A stretch of DNA of 63,278 bases, from assembly GCA_002483425.1 (NCBI GenBank), contig DLHW01000072.1, forward strand, positions 1-63,278, in the 5' to 3' direction. The notes under the pieces are model-generated. The model saw nothing but the letters and a program-made list of their open reading frames with translations, had not been told where the DNA came from and made no database searches. Origin of the DNA: Methylococcaceae bacterium UBA7658 (lineage in GTDB: Bacteria; Pseudomonadota; Gammaproteobacteria; Methylococcales; Methylomonadaceae). Shown piece after piece: positions 53,343 to 61,979 of the stretch (positions are counted from its first letter, which is position 1; each line of letters opens with the position of its first letter). The translations under genes were made by a program, and so were the position numbers.

Positions 53343-54896
53343 ATGCGCTTTACTGATTACTGTTCAATACACCGAAAACCTGCCGGCGCCGTTAACCGCG
53401 CCTGGGGCGCAGCTTTAATTCGAGCAACGGTTTTTTTGCTCTCGGCAGGACTCGGTTCCTATTCTGAGGCGGGCAAACCGGCAGCGAACGATATCGAACA
53501 TATTGTTATTATTTACGCTGAAAATCACAGTTTCGATAATCTGTACGGTTTATTTCCGGGTGCGAACGGCGTTAAACAGGCAACGCTCGAACAAACCACC
53601 CAAATCGATCACGACGGCAAACCTTTCAAGGAGCTCCCCCCTATTTGGGCGAGCGAAGCAGGGAAACCACCGCTCCATGAACGTTTGCCGAATAAACCGT
53701 TTCAAATCGATCGCCCGGCATTAAATTTACCGTTGTCTGTCCGGACCCGGGATCTAATTCATCATTTTTATCTGAATAGGGAACAAATCAATGGTGGTAA
53801 AAACAATAAATTTGCCGCTATTTCGGATGCAGGCGGCTTGGCTATGGGTTATTACGACGGCTCCAAGTTACCGTTATGGCAATGGGCTCAGGACTATGTC
53901 CTTGCCGATAATTTCTTTATGGCCGCATTCGGCGGTTCATTTCTCAATCACCAATGGCTGATCTGCGCGTGCACCCCTTATTTTCCCGAAGCTCCGGAAG
54001 AGTTGCGGGCGATTCTGGACGAAAGCGGCAAACTTAAGTTTAAACCGGACTCCCCGCCTTCCGCCATGTACGGGGCGCCGAAATTCGAAGGCGTTGAGTT
54101 GCCGGTTACGCCGGACGGCTATGTTATATCGCCTTTGCAGCCGCCTTATCAACCGTCTAAGGCGCCGCCCCCATCGCGAGGCGATGTGCGTTTCGCCGAG
54201 ACCTCAAATTTCGTACTGCCCCCCCGAACCGCTAAAACCATCGGCGATACGTTGAGCGCAAAAAACATATCCTGGGCTTGGTATGCAGGGGCATGGCGGC
54301 AAGCATTAGCAGACGGAATGCAGAGCCCAGAAGCCCAACGCAAGGTCATCTATTCCAGCCAGTTAGGATCGCCTAATTTTCAGGCCCATCATCAACCGTT
54401 CAATTATTATGCCCGGTTTGCGCCGGGAACTCCCGACCGGGACCGGTATTTGCTGGATGGCGAGGCGTTTCTGCAAGCAATTGAACAAGGCGCTTTGCCG
54501 CAAGTTGCTTTTTATAAACCGGCCGGTCAATACAATGAGCATCCTGGTTATACCGATGTGCTCTCTGGAGATCGGCACATTGACGAGGTGCTTAAAAAAA
54601 TTAAAAAAAGCCCACTCTGGAAAAAAACCGCAGTGATTGTAACGTACGACGAGAACGGCGGCTTTTGGGATCATGTTGCGCCGCCCCAAGGCGACCGCTG
54701 GGGGCCGGGTTCGCGAATACCGGCCTTGATTATTTCACCCTTCGCCAAGCGGCGTTTTGTCGACCACACCCGTTACGATACGACATCGATCATTAAATTC
54801 ATTACGGCTCGTTTCGGTTTGGAGCCGTTGCCCGGTGTTCGAGCCAATGCGGGCGATTTAATGAATGCCTTTGATTTCAAACCGGCAAAAAAATAA
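53343..54896 (+). CDS. AcpA-type acid phosphatase / phosphoesterase, exported
   Basis: 517-residue member of the phosphoesterase superfamily that includes Francisella AcpA and bacterial phospholipases C. After an N-terminal export signal (about 20-45) it has IVIIYAENHSFDNLYGLFPG, the metal-binding start of this family, then MAAFGGSFLNHQWLICACTP, YNEHPGYTDVLSGDRHIDEV and VTYDENGGFWDHVAPPQGDR. It should hydrolyse phosphate esters in the periplasm. It has its own region after the ferredoxin terminator. Confidence 0.85.
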   Translation: MRFTDYCSIHRKPAGAVNRAWGAALIRATVFLLSAGLGSYSEAGKPAANDIEHIVIIYAENHSFDNLYGLFPGANGVKQATLEQTTQIDHDGKPFKELPPIWASEAGKPPLHERLPNKPFQIDRPALNLPLSVRTRDLIHHFYLNREQINGGKNNKFAAISDAGGLAMGYYDGSKLPLWQWAQDYVLADNFFMAAFGGSFLNHQWLICACTPYFPEAPEELRAILDESGKLKFKPDSPPSAMYGAPKFEGVELPVTPDGYVISPLQPPYQPSKAPPPSRGDVRFAETSNFVLPPRTAKTIGDTLSAKNISWAWYAGAWRQALADGMQSPEAQRKVIYSSQLGSPNFQAHHQPFNYYARFAPGTPDRDRYLLDGEAFLQAIEQGALPQVAFYKPAGQYNEHPGYTDVLSGDRHIDEVLKKIKKSPLWKKTAVIVTYDENGGFWDHVAPPQGDRWGPGSRIPALIISPFAKRRFVDHTRYDTTSIIKFITARFGLEPLPGVRANAGDLMNAFDFKPAKK

Positions 54897-54929
54897 TCGT
54901 TTCCGGTTTTATATGGCCTTAGCAAAGTT

Positions 54930-56600
54930 ATGATCGTCAGACTAAGCGCTGTCTTATTCCTTGTTGTTAGTTTTTGGGGTGTGCAATGTTACGGCAGCAC
55001 GAAAGCCGCCATTGCTTCCGCGCATCCTCTAGCAACCAGCGCCGGCTTTGAAATAATTAAAAAAGGCGGCAATGTATTCGATGCGGCGGTTGCCGTAAGT
55101 GCTGCGCTGGCTGTGGTCGAGCCCGCCGGTTCGGGGTTGGGCGGCGGCGGTTATTGGTTATTACATCGGATAAAAGACCGAAAGGACGTCATGATTGACG
55201 GCCGGGAAAAAGCGCCGTTAGCGGCGCATCAGGCTATGTTTCTGGACAAATCCGGCAAAGTCATACCGGAATTATCGCTGGACGGCGCGCTGGCCGCCGC
55301 TATTCCGGGCTTACCGGCAGGGCTGGTGCATCTTGCAGAAAAATACGGACGCTTACCGCTTTCGGAAAGTTTAAAACCGGCCATCCGGTACGCTCAAAAC
55401 GGTTTTGCCATCACCGGGCGGCATCGCAAAATGCTAACTTTCCGGGCCGGAGTGCTTAATAAAGACCGTTACACTTCGGGGATCTTTTTGCCGCAAGGGA
55501 AAGCGCCGGGTCAATTCGCCATTTTAAAACAAACCGATTTGGCCGATACCTTACGGCGGCTTGCCGAGTCTGGCCGGGCAGGATTTTACGGCGGGACGGT
55601 CGCGGATAAACTATTACAGGGCGTCCGTAAAAACGGGGGAATTTGGCGGCGGCAAGATCTCGACGATTATCAAATCGTCGAACGCGCGCCGGTAAAGGGA
55701 AATTACCAAGGGATATCAATCACCAGTGCGCCGCTGTCTTCGTCCGGAGGCATTGTATTACTGGAAGCTTTAAATATTCTATCGGGTTTCGATTTACAAA
55801 ATAGCAGCCCGGTACTGCGCAAGCACTTCATAGTAGAAGCCCTGCGCCGCGCGTATCACGACCGCGCGTTATACCTTGGCGACCCCGATTACACCTTCGC
55901 GCCGGTTGAACGATTGCTCAGTTCGGATTACGCCGCCGGCTTACGTAGTACGATAAGGCCGGATAAGTCCTTGCCCAGCGATTTTTTGTCCGGTGATTTG
56001 CCCGGACAACAGCAAGGGCCGCAGACCACTCATTTCTCGATTATCGATGAAGAAGGTAATCGGGTTGCCGCCACTTTGAGTATCAATATGCCTTTCGGTT
56101 CGGGGTTTGCGCCGGAAGGTTCCGGCGTGTTGCTCAACGATGAAATGGACGATTTCGCCAGTCTGCCGGGCCAACATAACGGGTACGGGTTAACCGGCGG
56201 CGCAGCAAACGCGATTGCGCCCGGTAAACGTATGCTTTCCAGTATGACGCCGACATTTCTTGAAACTTCCGGACGCATCGGGGTTTTAGGAACACCCGGC
56301 GGCAGCCGGATTATTTCAATGGTGCTCCTGGGGGTTTTGGATTTCGCCGCAGGAAATCATCCGGAATCATGGGTTAAAGTTCCAAGGGTTCATCATCAAT
56401 ACCTGCCCGATGTATTGGAATACGAAACAGGCGCAATGACGCCCTCGGAACTGACTCACCTAACCAAACTAGGGCACCGGTTAAAGGAAACCGGCCGGTC
56501 CTACGGCGACATGCAAGCCGTGCAACTCGATAAGTTAACGCATACCTTAACGGCGGCGAGCGATCCTCGCGGAGAGGGTAAAGCTGGGGTCGGACCTTAG
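54930..56600 (+). CDS. ggt: Gamma-glutamyltransferase
   Basis: A periplasmic Ntn-hydrolase that cleaves gamma-glutamyl bonds such as in glutathione. The 556-residue precursor has a signal peptide (to CYGS) and the small-subunit start at the catalytic Thr in QQGPQTTHFSIIDEEGN near residue 365, where autocleavage should occur. Other family parts: LGGGGYWLLH, SINMPFGSGFAPEGSGVLLN, KRMLSSMTPTF, GTPGGSRI. It is slightly shorter at the C-terminus than many. Its last base overlaps the GTG of the next gene. Confidence 0.92.
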   Translation: MIVRLSAVLFLVVSFWGVQCYGSTKAAIASAHPLATSAGFEIIKKGGNVFDAAVAVSAALAVVEPAGSGLGGGGYWLLHRIKDRKDVMIDGREKAPLAAHQAMFLDKSGKVIPELSLDGALAAAIPGLPAGLVHLAEKYGRLPLSESLKPAIRYAQNGFAITGRHRKMLTFRAGVLNKDRYTSGIFLPQGKAPGQFAILKQTDLADTLRRLAESGRAGFYGGTVADKLLQGVRKNGGIWRRQDLDDYQIVERAPVKGNYQGISITSAPLSSSGGIVLLEALNILSGFDLQNSSPVLRKHFIVEALRRAYHDRALYLGDPDYTFAPVERLLSSDYAAGLRSTIRPDKSLPSDFLSGDLPGQQQGPQTTHFSIIDEEGNRVAATLSINMPFGSGFAPEGSGVLLNDEMDDFASLPGQHNGYGLTGGAANAIAPGKRMLSSMTPTFLETSGRIGVLGTPGGSRIISMVLLGVLDFAAGNHPESWVKVPRVHHQYLPDVLEYETGAMTPSELTHLTKLGHRLKETGRSYGDMQAVQLDKLTHTLTAASDPRGEGKAGVGP

Positions 56601-57301
56601 TGTCAGATAACGTTATAAAGCTGTGGCAGGGCGACGTGACCGCACAGGAAAGCGATTATCCGCGCTATTGGCTTAGGCTCGGGCAGGCGGAACAGAAACA
56701 GTCCGCCAATTTTCAAAATAAACAAATCCGCCAGCGTTTCGTCGAAATTCACGGCCGGTTAAGAGAAATTCTAGGCGATGTTGTGAATGAAGATCCGGCG
56801 GAGCTGCGTATTCATCGAGCGCAATACGGTAAACCTTATCTAGCGGATTATCCCGGGCTTTCGTTTAATTTATCGCACACCGGCAACAAGATGGCGGTTG
56901 CCGTTGCGCATCATTGCGAGTTAGGCGTGGATATCGAGCACTGTAAGCCGAGGCCTAACCTTGCGGCGCTGGTTGAAAAATGTTTTGCCGAGGAGGAGAT
57001 GGATTTTTGGCGGCAATTGCCCGATACTCAAAAAACACAGGCTTTTTACCGCTTTTGGACGCGGAAAGAAGCGTTTGTGAAAGCCACAGGGCGCGGCATT
57101 GCACTAGGCTTAAAACACTGCGTCATTAATCCAAACCGGCTCAACGAATTTCTCCGGGTTCCGGAAGAATACGGGCCGCCCGCTGCCTGGCGTATCCATG
57201 ATATTGCGATCAATTCATCGATAGACGGCGCGTTGGCGGTCAATACCGGCAAACCGCTGACGATAGAAATAATACAAGCAAGAGCGGCGGCGGAAAATTA
57301 A
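56600..57301 (+). CDS. 4'-phosphopantetheinyl transferase (Sfp type)
   Basis: It moves phosphopantetheine from CoA to carrier proteins. The 233-residue protein has the Sfp-type motifs YGKPYLADYPGLSFNLSHTG, LGVDIEHCKPRPN (metal-binding Asp and Glu) and FYRFWTRKEAFVKATGRGI. It starts with GTG, overlapping the ggt stop by one base, so it is translationally coupled. The carrier-protein partner is not in this window. Confidence 0.92.
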   Translation: MSDNVIKLWQGDVTAQESDYPRYWLRLGQAEQKQSANFQNKQIRQRFVEIHGRLREILGDVVNEDPAELRIHRAQYGKPYLADYPGLSFNLSHTGNKMAVAVAHHCELGVDIEHCKPRPNLAALVEKCFAEEEMDFWRQLPDTQKTQAFYRFWTRKEAFVKATGRGIALGLKHCVINPNRLNEFLRVPEEYGPPAAWRIHDIAINSSIDGALAVNTGKPLTIEIIQARAAAEN

Positions 57302-58491
57302 AGCCGCGCCGTTAAAATGGCGATGATTTCATCGTCCGTCAGTACAATCGGATTCGTTTGCATACTGCTGCCCCGGCTATTGGCGGCAATCTTGGGAAAA
57401 TCGTCCGCAGTGATGCCGTAGCGGTTCAACCTCGGCAGTTGCAAGCGGTCGCTCCAAGCGGACAATAGCGCGATTAAGGCGCTTCGGGCGTCAGTGTCGT
57501 CAAGATCGTTTCGACCGGTTAACAGACGGCCGACTTGAGCGTATGCCGGTAATGATGTGTTGTCCGGGTCGCGCTCCAGCATCGCTTTGATATTGATTTC
57601 AGTGGCCGCCGCGACTAGCGTTCCGCAGACCACGCCGTGCGGGATCGGGAAGTAAGCGCCCAACGGCGAAGCTAAACCATGCACCGACCCTAAACCCGCT
57701 TGCGCCAGCGTAATACCGGACAATAAAGCGGCGTAAGCCATGGCCGCGCGGCCATGGCTAGCGGTGGGTTCAACGCCTTCCCAAGCGGCAAACAACCCTG
57801 TTTTAACCGCTTGCAGTCCGCTCCAAGCCAGCGCCCCGGTAAACGGGTTGGCTTTGCTGGACACATAAGATTCCAATAACTGGGTTAAGGCGTCCATGCC
57901 GTCGGCGGAGATCAATTCCGGTGGGCATGTTGCCAGCAACTCGGGGTCGACGACGGCGTATTCGGGAACTAAGCAATCGTCGCGAAACGATTTTTTGAAG
58001 CCTTCCGGTCCGCTAATGCTTAACACGGCGTTTTTCGTCGCCTCGCTACCGGTGCCTGCCGTGGTCGGTACGGCGATAAACGGCTTACTCGGACCCCGGT
58101 AAGGCGCATTCTTTCCGACGCCTTCCAAATGATCCATCACCGTATTACCGTGCGGCAACAAACCGGCAATTGCTTTGGCGGCGTCGAGCACACTGCCGCC
58201 GCCGATGGCGACGACGACATCGACGCCTTCGCCGCGAAAACACCGCACCGCATCGTCCACTAAGCCGGGCGACGGCTCGCCCGAAACCGTCGTATGCAAC
58301 CAGCGTAAACCTTGTGCCTTCAGTGCCTGGGTGAACGTGTGCCAGCGGGGGGTGGCGCAAAACGAACGTTTACCGGTTATAACTAAAACGGTTCGTCCGT
58401 ATGACGCCGCCAGAGCGGGAACTTCATTAAACCTGCCTGGGCCGAAACAGATCCGCGGCAAGCGCGAGAGTGAGAAATTGCTAAAGTCCAT
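57298..58491 (-). CDS. Iron-containing alcohol dehydrogenase
   Basis: 397-residue NAD(P)-dependent dehydrogenase of the group III Fe-ADH family. NAD-binding part GGGSVLDAAKAIAGLLPHGN, then PTTAGTGSEATKNAVLSISG, and metal-ligand histidines in SVHGLASPLGAYFPIPHGVV. The substrate is not clear. It converges with the phosphopantetheinyl transferase gene and overlaps it by 4 bases tail to tail. It follows the ABM gene by 5 bases. Confidence 0.9.
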   Translation of the reverse strand: MDFSNFSLSRLPRICFGPGRFNEVPALAASYGRTVLVITGKRSFCATPRWHTFTQALKAQGLRWLHTTVSGEPSPGLVDDAVRCFRGEGVDVVVAIGGGSVLDAAKAIAGLLPHGNTVMDHLEGVGKNAPYRGPSKPFIAVPTTAGTGSEATKNAVLSISGPEGFKKSFRDDCLVPEYAVVDPELLATCPPELISADGMDALTQLLESYVSSKANPFTGALAWSGLQAVKTGLFAAWEGVEPTASHGRAAMAYAALLSGITLAQAGLGSVHGLASPLGAYFPIPHGVVCGTLVAAATEINIKAMLERDPDNTSLPAYAQVGRLLTGRNDLDDTDARSALIALLSAWSDRLQLPRLNRYGITADDFPKIAANSRGSSMQTNPIVLTDDEIIAILTARL

Positions 58492-58496
58492 ACGCG

Positions 58497-58793
58497 TTAG
58501 CCTTTAGGGTATAAGCCGTGGTACTGGACGCCTTGGCGCGGCTCCGCCATCCAGTCGGCGACCGAATCCCGCCAAGCCAGATAATGCGCGGTTTCTTTAT
58601 GCGCCGCCGCGGCTTCGGCGTTTGCATACGCTTCGTAAAGTATAAACCGGCAAGGGTTGTCCGGCGCTTGCAGCACATCGAACCGGCGATTGCCCGGTTC
58701 TTTAATTGATGCTTGATGATTGAGCCGGGCGGCGGCGATAAAATCGTCGATATGATCCGGTTTGACCTGAACATGAACTAACGTGACCTGCAT
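58497..58793 (-). CDS. ABM-domain (antibiotic biosynthesis monooxygenase-like) protein
   Basis: 98 residues with the small dimeric alpha/beta-barrel ABM fold pattern: VTLVHVQVKPDHIDDFIAAA, NRRFDVLQAPDNPCRFILYE, KETAHYLAWRDSVADWM. Proteins of this type act in quinone or AI-2 handling (YgiN, LsrG), but the substrate here is unknown. It is co-transcribed with the alcohol dehydrogenase downstream. Confidence 0.88.
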   Translation of the reverse strand: MQVTLVHVQVKPDHIDDFIAAARLNHQASIKEPGNRRFDVLQAPDNPCRFILYEAYANAEAAAAHKETAHYLAWRDSVADWMAEPRQGVQYHGLYPKG

Positions 58794-59137
58794 AGCGAAA
58801 CCTCGGGTTAAAAAAGTATTGAACGGTTGGGTAAACTTCTCCGCCTTGCCGGGGAATTCCGGCGGAAGTATACCGCTCCATTTAAAATTTTAGCTTATAT
58901 CGGCGTAAGTTTGTGCCGGAACTTTAAGAACGCTCTGAATTAAGCCGATATCATTTACGCCCTTCGATTTCTCTCAGAAGAGCGTTCGGCAAGCTCTCCG
59001 CTTTAACCTAGGTATCGCCAGGGTTTTGCAGGCTGCGAACGAAATCAGCCGGTTACCGTTTTTCTCAGGCCTTTTGGGTATTGAATCCCCGCCGAAAGAC
59101 CTAATAATCGGAGTGATCTTAAGGAAACTCTGATTAA

Positions 59138-59176
59138 GTCCTTCGACAAGCCTTCTTCGAATCTCAGGACGAACGG
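59138..59176. repeat. Interspersed GTCCTTCGACAAG...AGGACGAACGG repeat
   Basis: The inverted ends GTCCTTCG and the later CAGGACGAACGG are a common layout of extragenic repeats. A variant is at 35065-35088 (CCGTTCGTCC...GTCGAAGGAC) and a weaker one at 58959-58990. Confidence 0.5.
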
Positions 59177-59232
59177 TAAACGGTTGATTCCGCTTGTACT
59201 CACAGGGCAAAAATACCGCCTGACTTCGCGTT

Positions 59233-59491
59233 TCAACTGATATTGATGGACTGGTCGACCCTGGCCAGCCGTTTAAGGCGGCATTGGACTGTCTTGAAGC
59301 GTCGGTTAGTGTTGTGGCGCCGAATAAACTGCCTGAAACCTTGTCCGGTTGAGGATGCTGTAGACCGTCCGGCCGGGCTGACCCTAATGATGCTCCGCCA
59401 ACGGAGTCGTTTTCAAGCAGCGGATTTGGTAAAGCCGCCAGATCTCTTGGAGATATAACGGCGTCAGGCGGATTCGTTTGTGGACGTTCAT
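59233..59491 (-). pseudogene. Transposase N-terminal remnant (IS481-like)
   Basis: Read on the minus strand from the ATG at 59491: MNVHKRIRLTPLYLQEIWRL, KTTPLAEHH, an in-frame TAG, then GRTVYSILNRTRFQ, then after a frame change NTNRRFKTVQCRLKRLARVD and a TGA at 59233-59235. This is the N-terminal helix-turn-helix part as in IS481-type transposases (MN.HKN.RLTP..., SR.TVYK.L.R, NRRFKT.QY.LKRLA.VE). The DDE catalytic domain is gone. No terminal repeats found. Confidence 0.65.
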
Positions 59492-59586
59492 TGACAGTAT
59501 TCTCCAGAATAGCGTGGATAAAGCAATAACATCTTTATGTTAGGTGTTAAAAACAATTAATGACAACCTGTCTGCCAGGAGAACCG

Positions 59587-60385
59587 ATGAAAATCGGTAT
59601 GCCAATCGTTTTGTTAGCTGTACTTCTGTCATTGCATTTTAGTTACGTTGCCGCCGATGAAAGAGACGATTCCCTCGTCCAAAAGCTGTAAAACCCAGTC
59701 GCCAGCCTGATCAGCGTGCCAATTCAGAACAACTGGGACTTCGGCATTGGCCCGGCTAACGCCATGCGTTACACCGCCAATATTCAGCCTGTCATACCGT
59801 TCAAATTAAACGAAGACCTGAACCTGATTACCCGCACCATCGTGCCTATCATCTATGCCGAATCACCCGTGGCAGGCGGGGACAATATTTCCGGAATGGG
59901 CGATATAGTGTAAAGTTTCTTTTTTTCTCCCGCAAAACCGACGGCAAGCGGCATAGTATGGGGAGCCGGACCGGTTTTTCTGTACCCCAGCGCAACCGAT
60001 GAGCGGCTTGGTACGGAAAAATTCGGGCTTGGGCCTACCGCTGTCGTCTTGCGGCAGCAAGGGTCGTGGACTTATGGCGGCTTGGTCAACCATAATACGG
60101 TCAGTAACGGGTGACCAGCAAAGGCCTGATGTGAGCGCAACGTTTTTGAACTCGTTTCTTTCTCATATCACCAGCCAACAGACAACCTACAGTTTAAGCG
60201 CTGAAAGCATTTATGATTGGGAAAGCAATCAATGGCTAGTCCCGGTGCAGACAGCAGTTAGCCAATTGGTCATGTTTGGTTCTCAACCGGTGCAATTTAC
60301 AGGAGGGGCGCGTTACTATGCAGAAGCCGCAAAAAGTGACCCTGAATGGGGGTTTACGCTTTTCGGTTACCTTGTTGTTCCCTAA
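59587..60385 (+). pseudogene. Outer-membrane transporter-like protein, broken
   Basis: A start with signal peptide (MKIGMPIVLLAVLLSLHFSY) is followed by stops in the same frame at 59689-59691, 59911-59913 and 60112-60114, with protein-like sequence between them: LISVPIQNNWDFGIGPANAM, RTIVPIIYAE, GIVWGAGPVFLYPSATDERL, LGPTAVVLRQQGSWTYGGLV. The end continues in the next frame: STYSL-like QQTTYSLSAESIYDWESNQW and WGFTLFGYLVVP. The intact family is a ~270-residue putative outer-membrane transporter. Two nonsense changes and one frameshift make it a pseudogene. Confidence 0.8.
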
Positions 60386-60611
60386 ATAAACTAAATACAG
60401 CTATTAACGAATTGGTTATTAGAATTACGAGACGAATCTTATAACTATACTAGGCTTTGTTTAGTTAAACATAGTTATGAAGTTACATTAAATTAAGCAG
60501 GAATCTTGAATCCCGATTAATTTGAAACGGCGTCGCTCGGAAGTTCCGAATGGGCTTTACGATTTACGGCGACATTGATTTTCCCGCAATAACTAAATCC
60601 AGGTGTGACTG

Positions 60612-61906
60612 ATGAAAAATTATAAAAATAACAATAATATAAGATTCGGTTTCGCTATTTTGCTAAGCGCATGGTTCTCGATGGTAACAGCAGCAGAGAA
60701 CGCTACTGCTGATGACATTGGACAAGAACCTGCAAGCAAATCGCTTTGGCAACGGGAAACCTTGACTGACGACTGGTTCGGATACGGTTCTTCGATGCGC
60801 GACCACGGCATCAATTTTAACGGTTCTGTTATGCAATTTTACAAAGGCTATGTGGCAGGCAGCGGCTCGCATGACTGGAAATACGGCGGCAAGGCGGATG
60901 GCTTTTTGCGGATAGACGAGGCTAAAATTGGCTTATGGCAAGGTTTTGGCATCAACGCCCATGCCGAAATCAACTATGGCGAGTCTCTAACCGCCCCTGG
61001 CGGTACTTTTTTACCGAATAATTTGGCACTATTTCTCCCTGGCACAAACGGGTCGTTCGCCGACCTTTCGTTATACTTGACGCAACAAATCGGCAGTAAC
61101 GTGACACTAATGTTCGGCAAAATCAATACCGTTGATCTTTACGATGCTGGACGGGAATTCAGTGGTGGCCGGGGTGTCGAGCAGTTTCAACACGTCCAGT
61201 TCGTCGCGCCCATCAGCGGCATTACCCCGCCCATGATTTTAGGCGGTATCGCCTCCGTCAAGACCGATCCCGCCAAGTACACGTTAATGGTGTACGACCC
61301 CGAAAATAAAACCCGCAAAAACGGCTTTGAAAAACCGTTCGACAAAGGCGTGACATTCAATGGCTCGGTGGAAGTGCCGAGCAATTTCTTCAACCTGTCC
61401 GGCAAGCACATCTTTTCTGCCGCCTATAGCACCCAAGACGGGCTTGATTTAACCGACATCCCACATTGATCTTGCCCGACGCACCGCCTCCAGGCAGCAA
61501 GTCGGATCGCTGGTATTTGTCTTACGCATTTGAGCAATCACTGTGGCGTGATAAGACAGATCCCACCAAAGCTTGGGGACTGTTCGGTCAAGCAGCCGTC
61601 TCGGACGGCAACCCCAATCCTTTCCATTGGTCGTTCATGTCCGGAATTGGTGGCACCAGCCCGATTCCAGGACGGATTCGCGACAAGTTTGGTATCGGTG
61701 GTTTTTATAACGGCTACAGCAGGCCATTGAAAGACGCCATTAATCTGTTATTTCCGGTTGAGGACGAGAGCGGTGTCGAGCTGTTTTACAACTATGCCGT
61801 TATGCCCTGGTTGCGTTTCACCGGTGACGTGCAATTTATCAGTCCGCCGCGCAAAGACCGCGACACAGCTATCTTTACCGGCATTCGCGCCCAAATTGTG
61901 TTTTAA
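60612..61906 (+). pseudogene. OprB-type carbohydrate porin, frameshifted
   Basis: The first frame (60612-61469) has a signal peptide, LTDDWFGYGSSMRDHGINFN, GKADGFLRIDEAKIGLWQGF, FGKINTVDLYDAGREFSGGR, and ends at GLDLTDIPH. The second frame (61466-61906) continues LILPDAPPPGSKSDRWYLSY, AFEQSLWRD, SGVELFYNYAVMPWLRFTGD and ends AQIVF. Both match one carbohydrate-porin protein. The whole is 1295 bases, one short of a multiple of three, consistent with loss of one T near 61465. Either a recent pseudogene or a sequencing error. An outer-membrane porin for sugars or other small solutes when intact. Confidence 0.82.
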
Positions 61907-61979
61907 CCGGAAGATCGCTCGTTTTGTGTCAATGTAGGTTAAATAAAATATATTTGAAGCTTCCATTAGGAGAAAAGCC

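Larger units (their letters stand above)
58794..59586. other. Decayed spacer with repeat and transposase remnants
   Basis: There is no intact gene. It contains degraded copies of a CCTTCGACAAG / AGGACGAACGG inverted repeat (58959-58990 and 59138-59176) and the transposase relic at 59233-59491. Short readings on both strands are not called. Confidence 0.6.

Noticed and set aside
59243..59458. 71-codon plus-strand reading
   Set aside because: It is the antisense of the transposase remnant, which has recognisable helix-turn-helix sequence on the minus strand.
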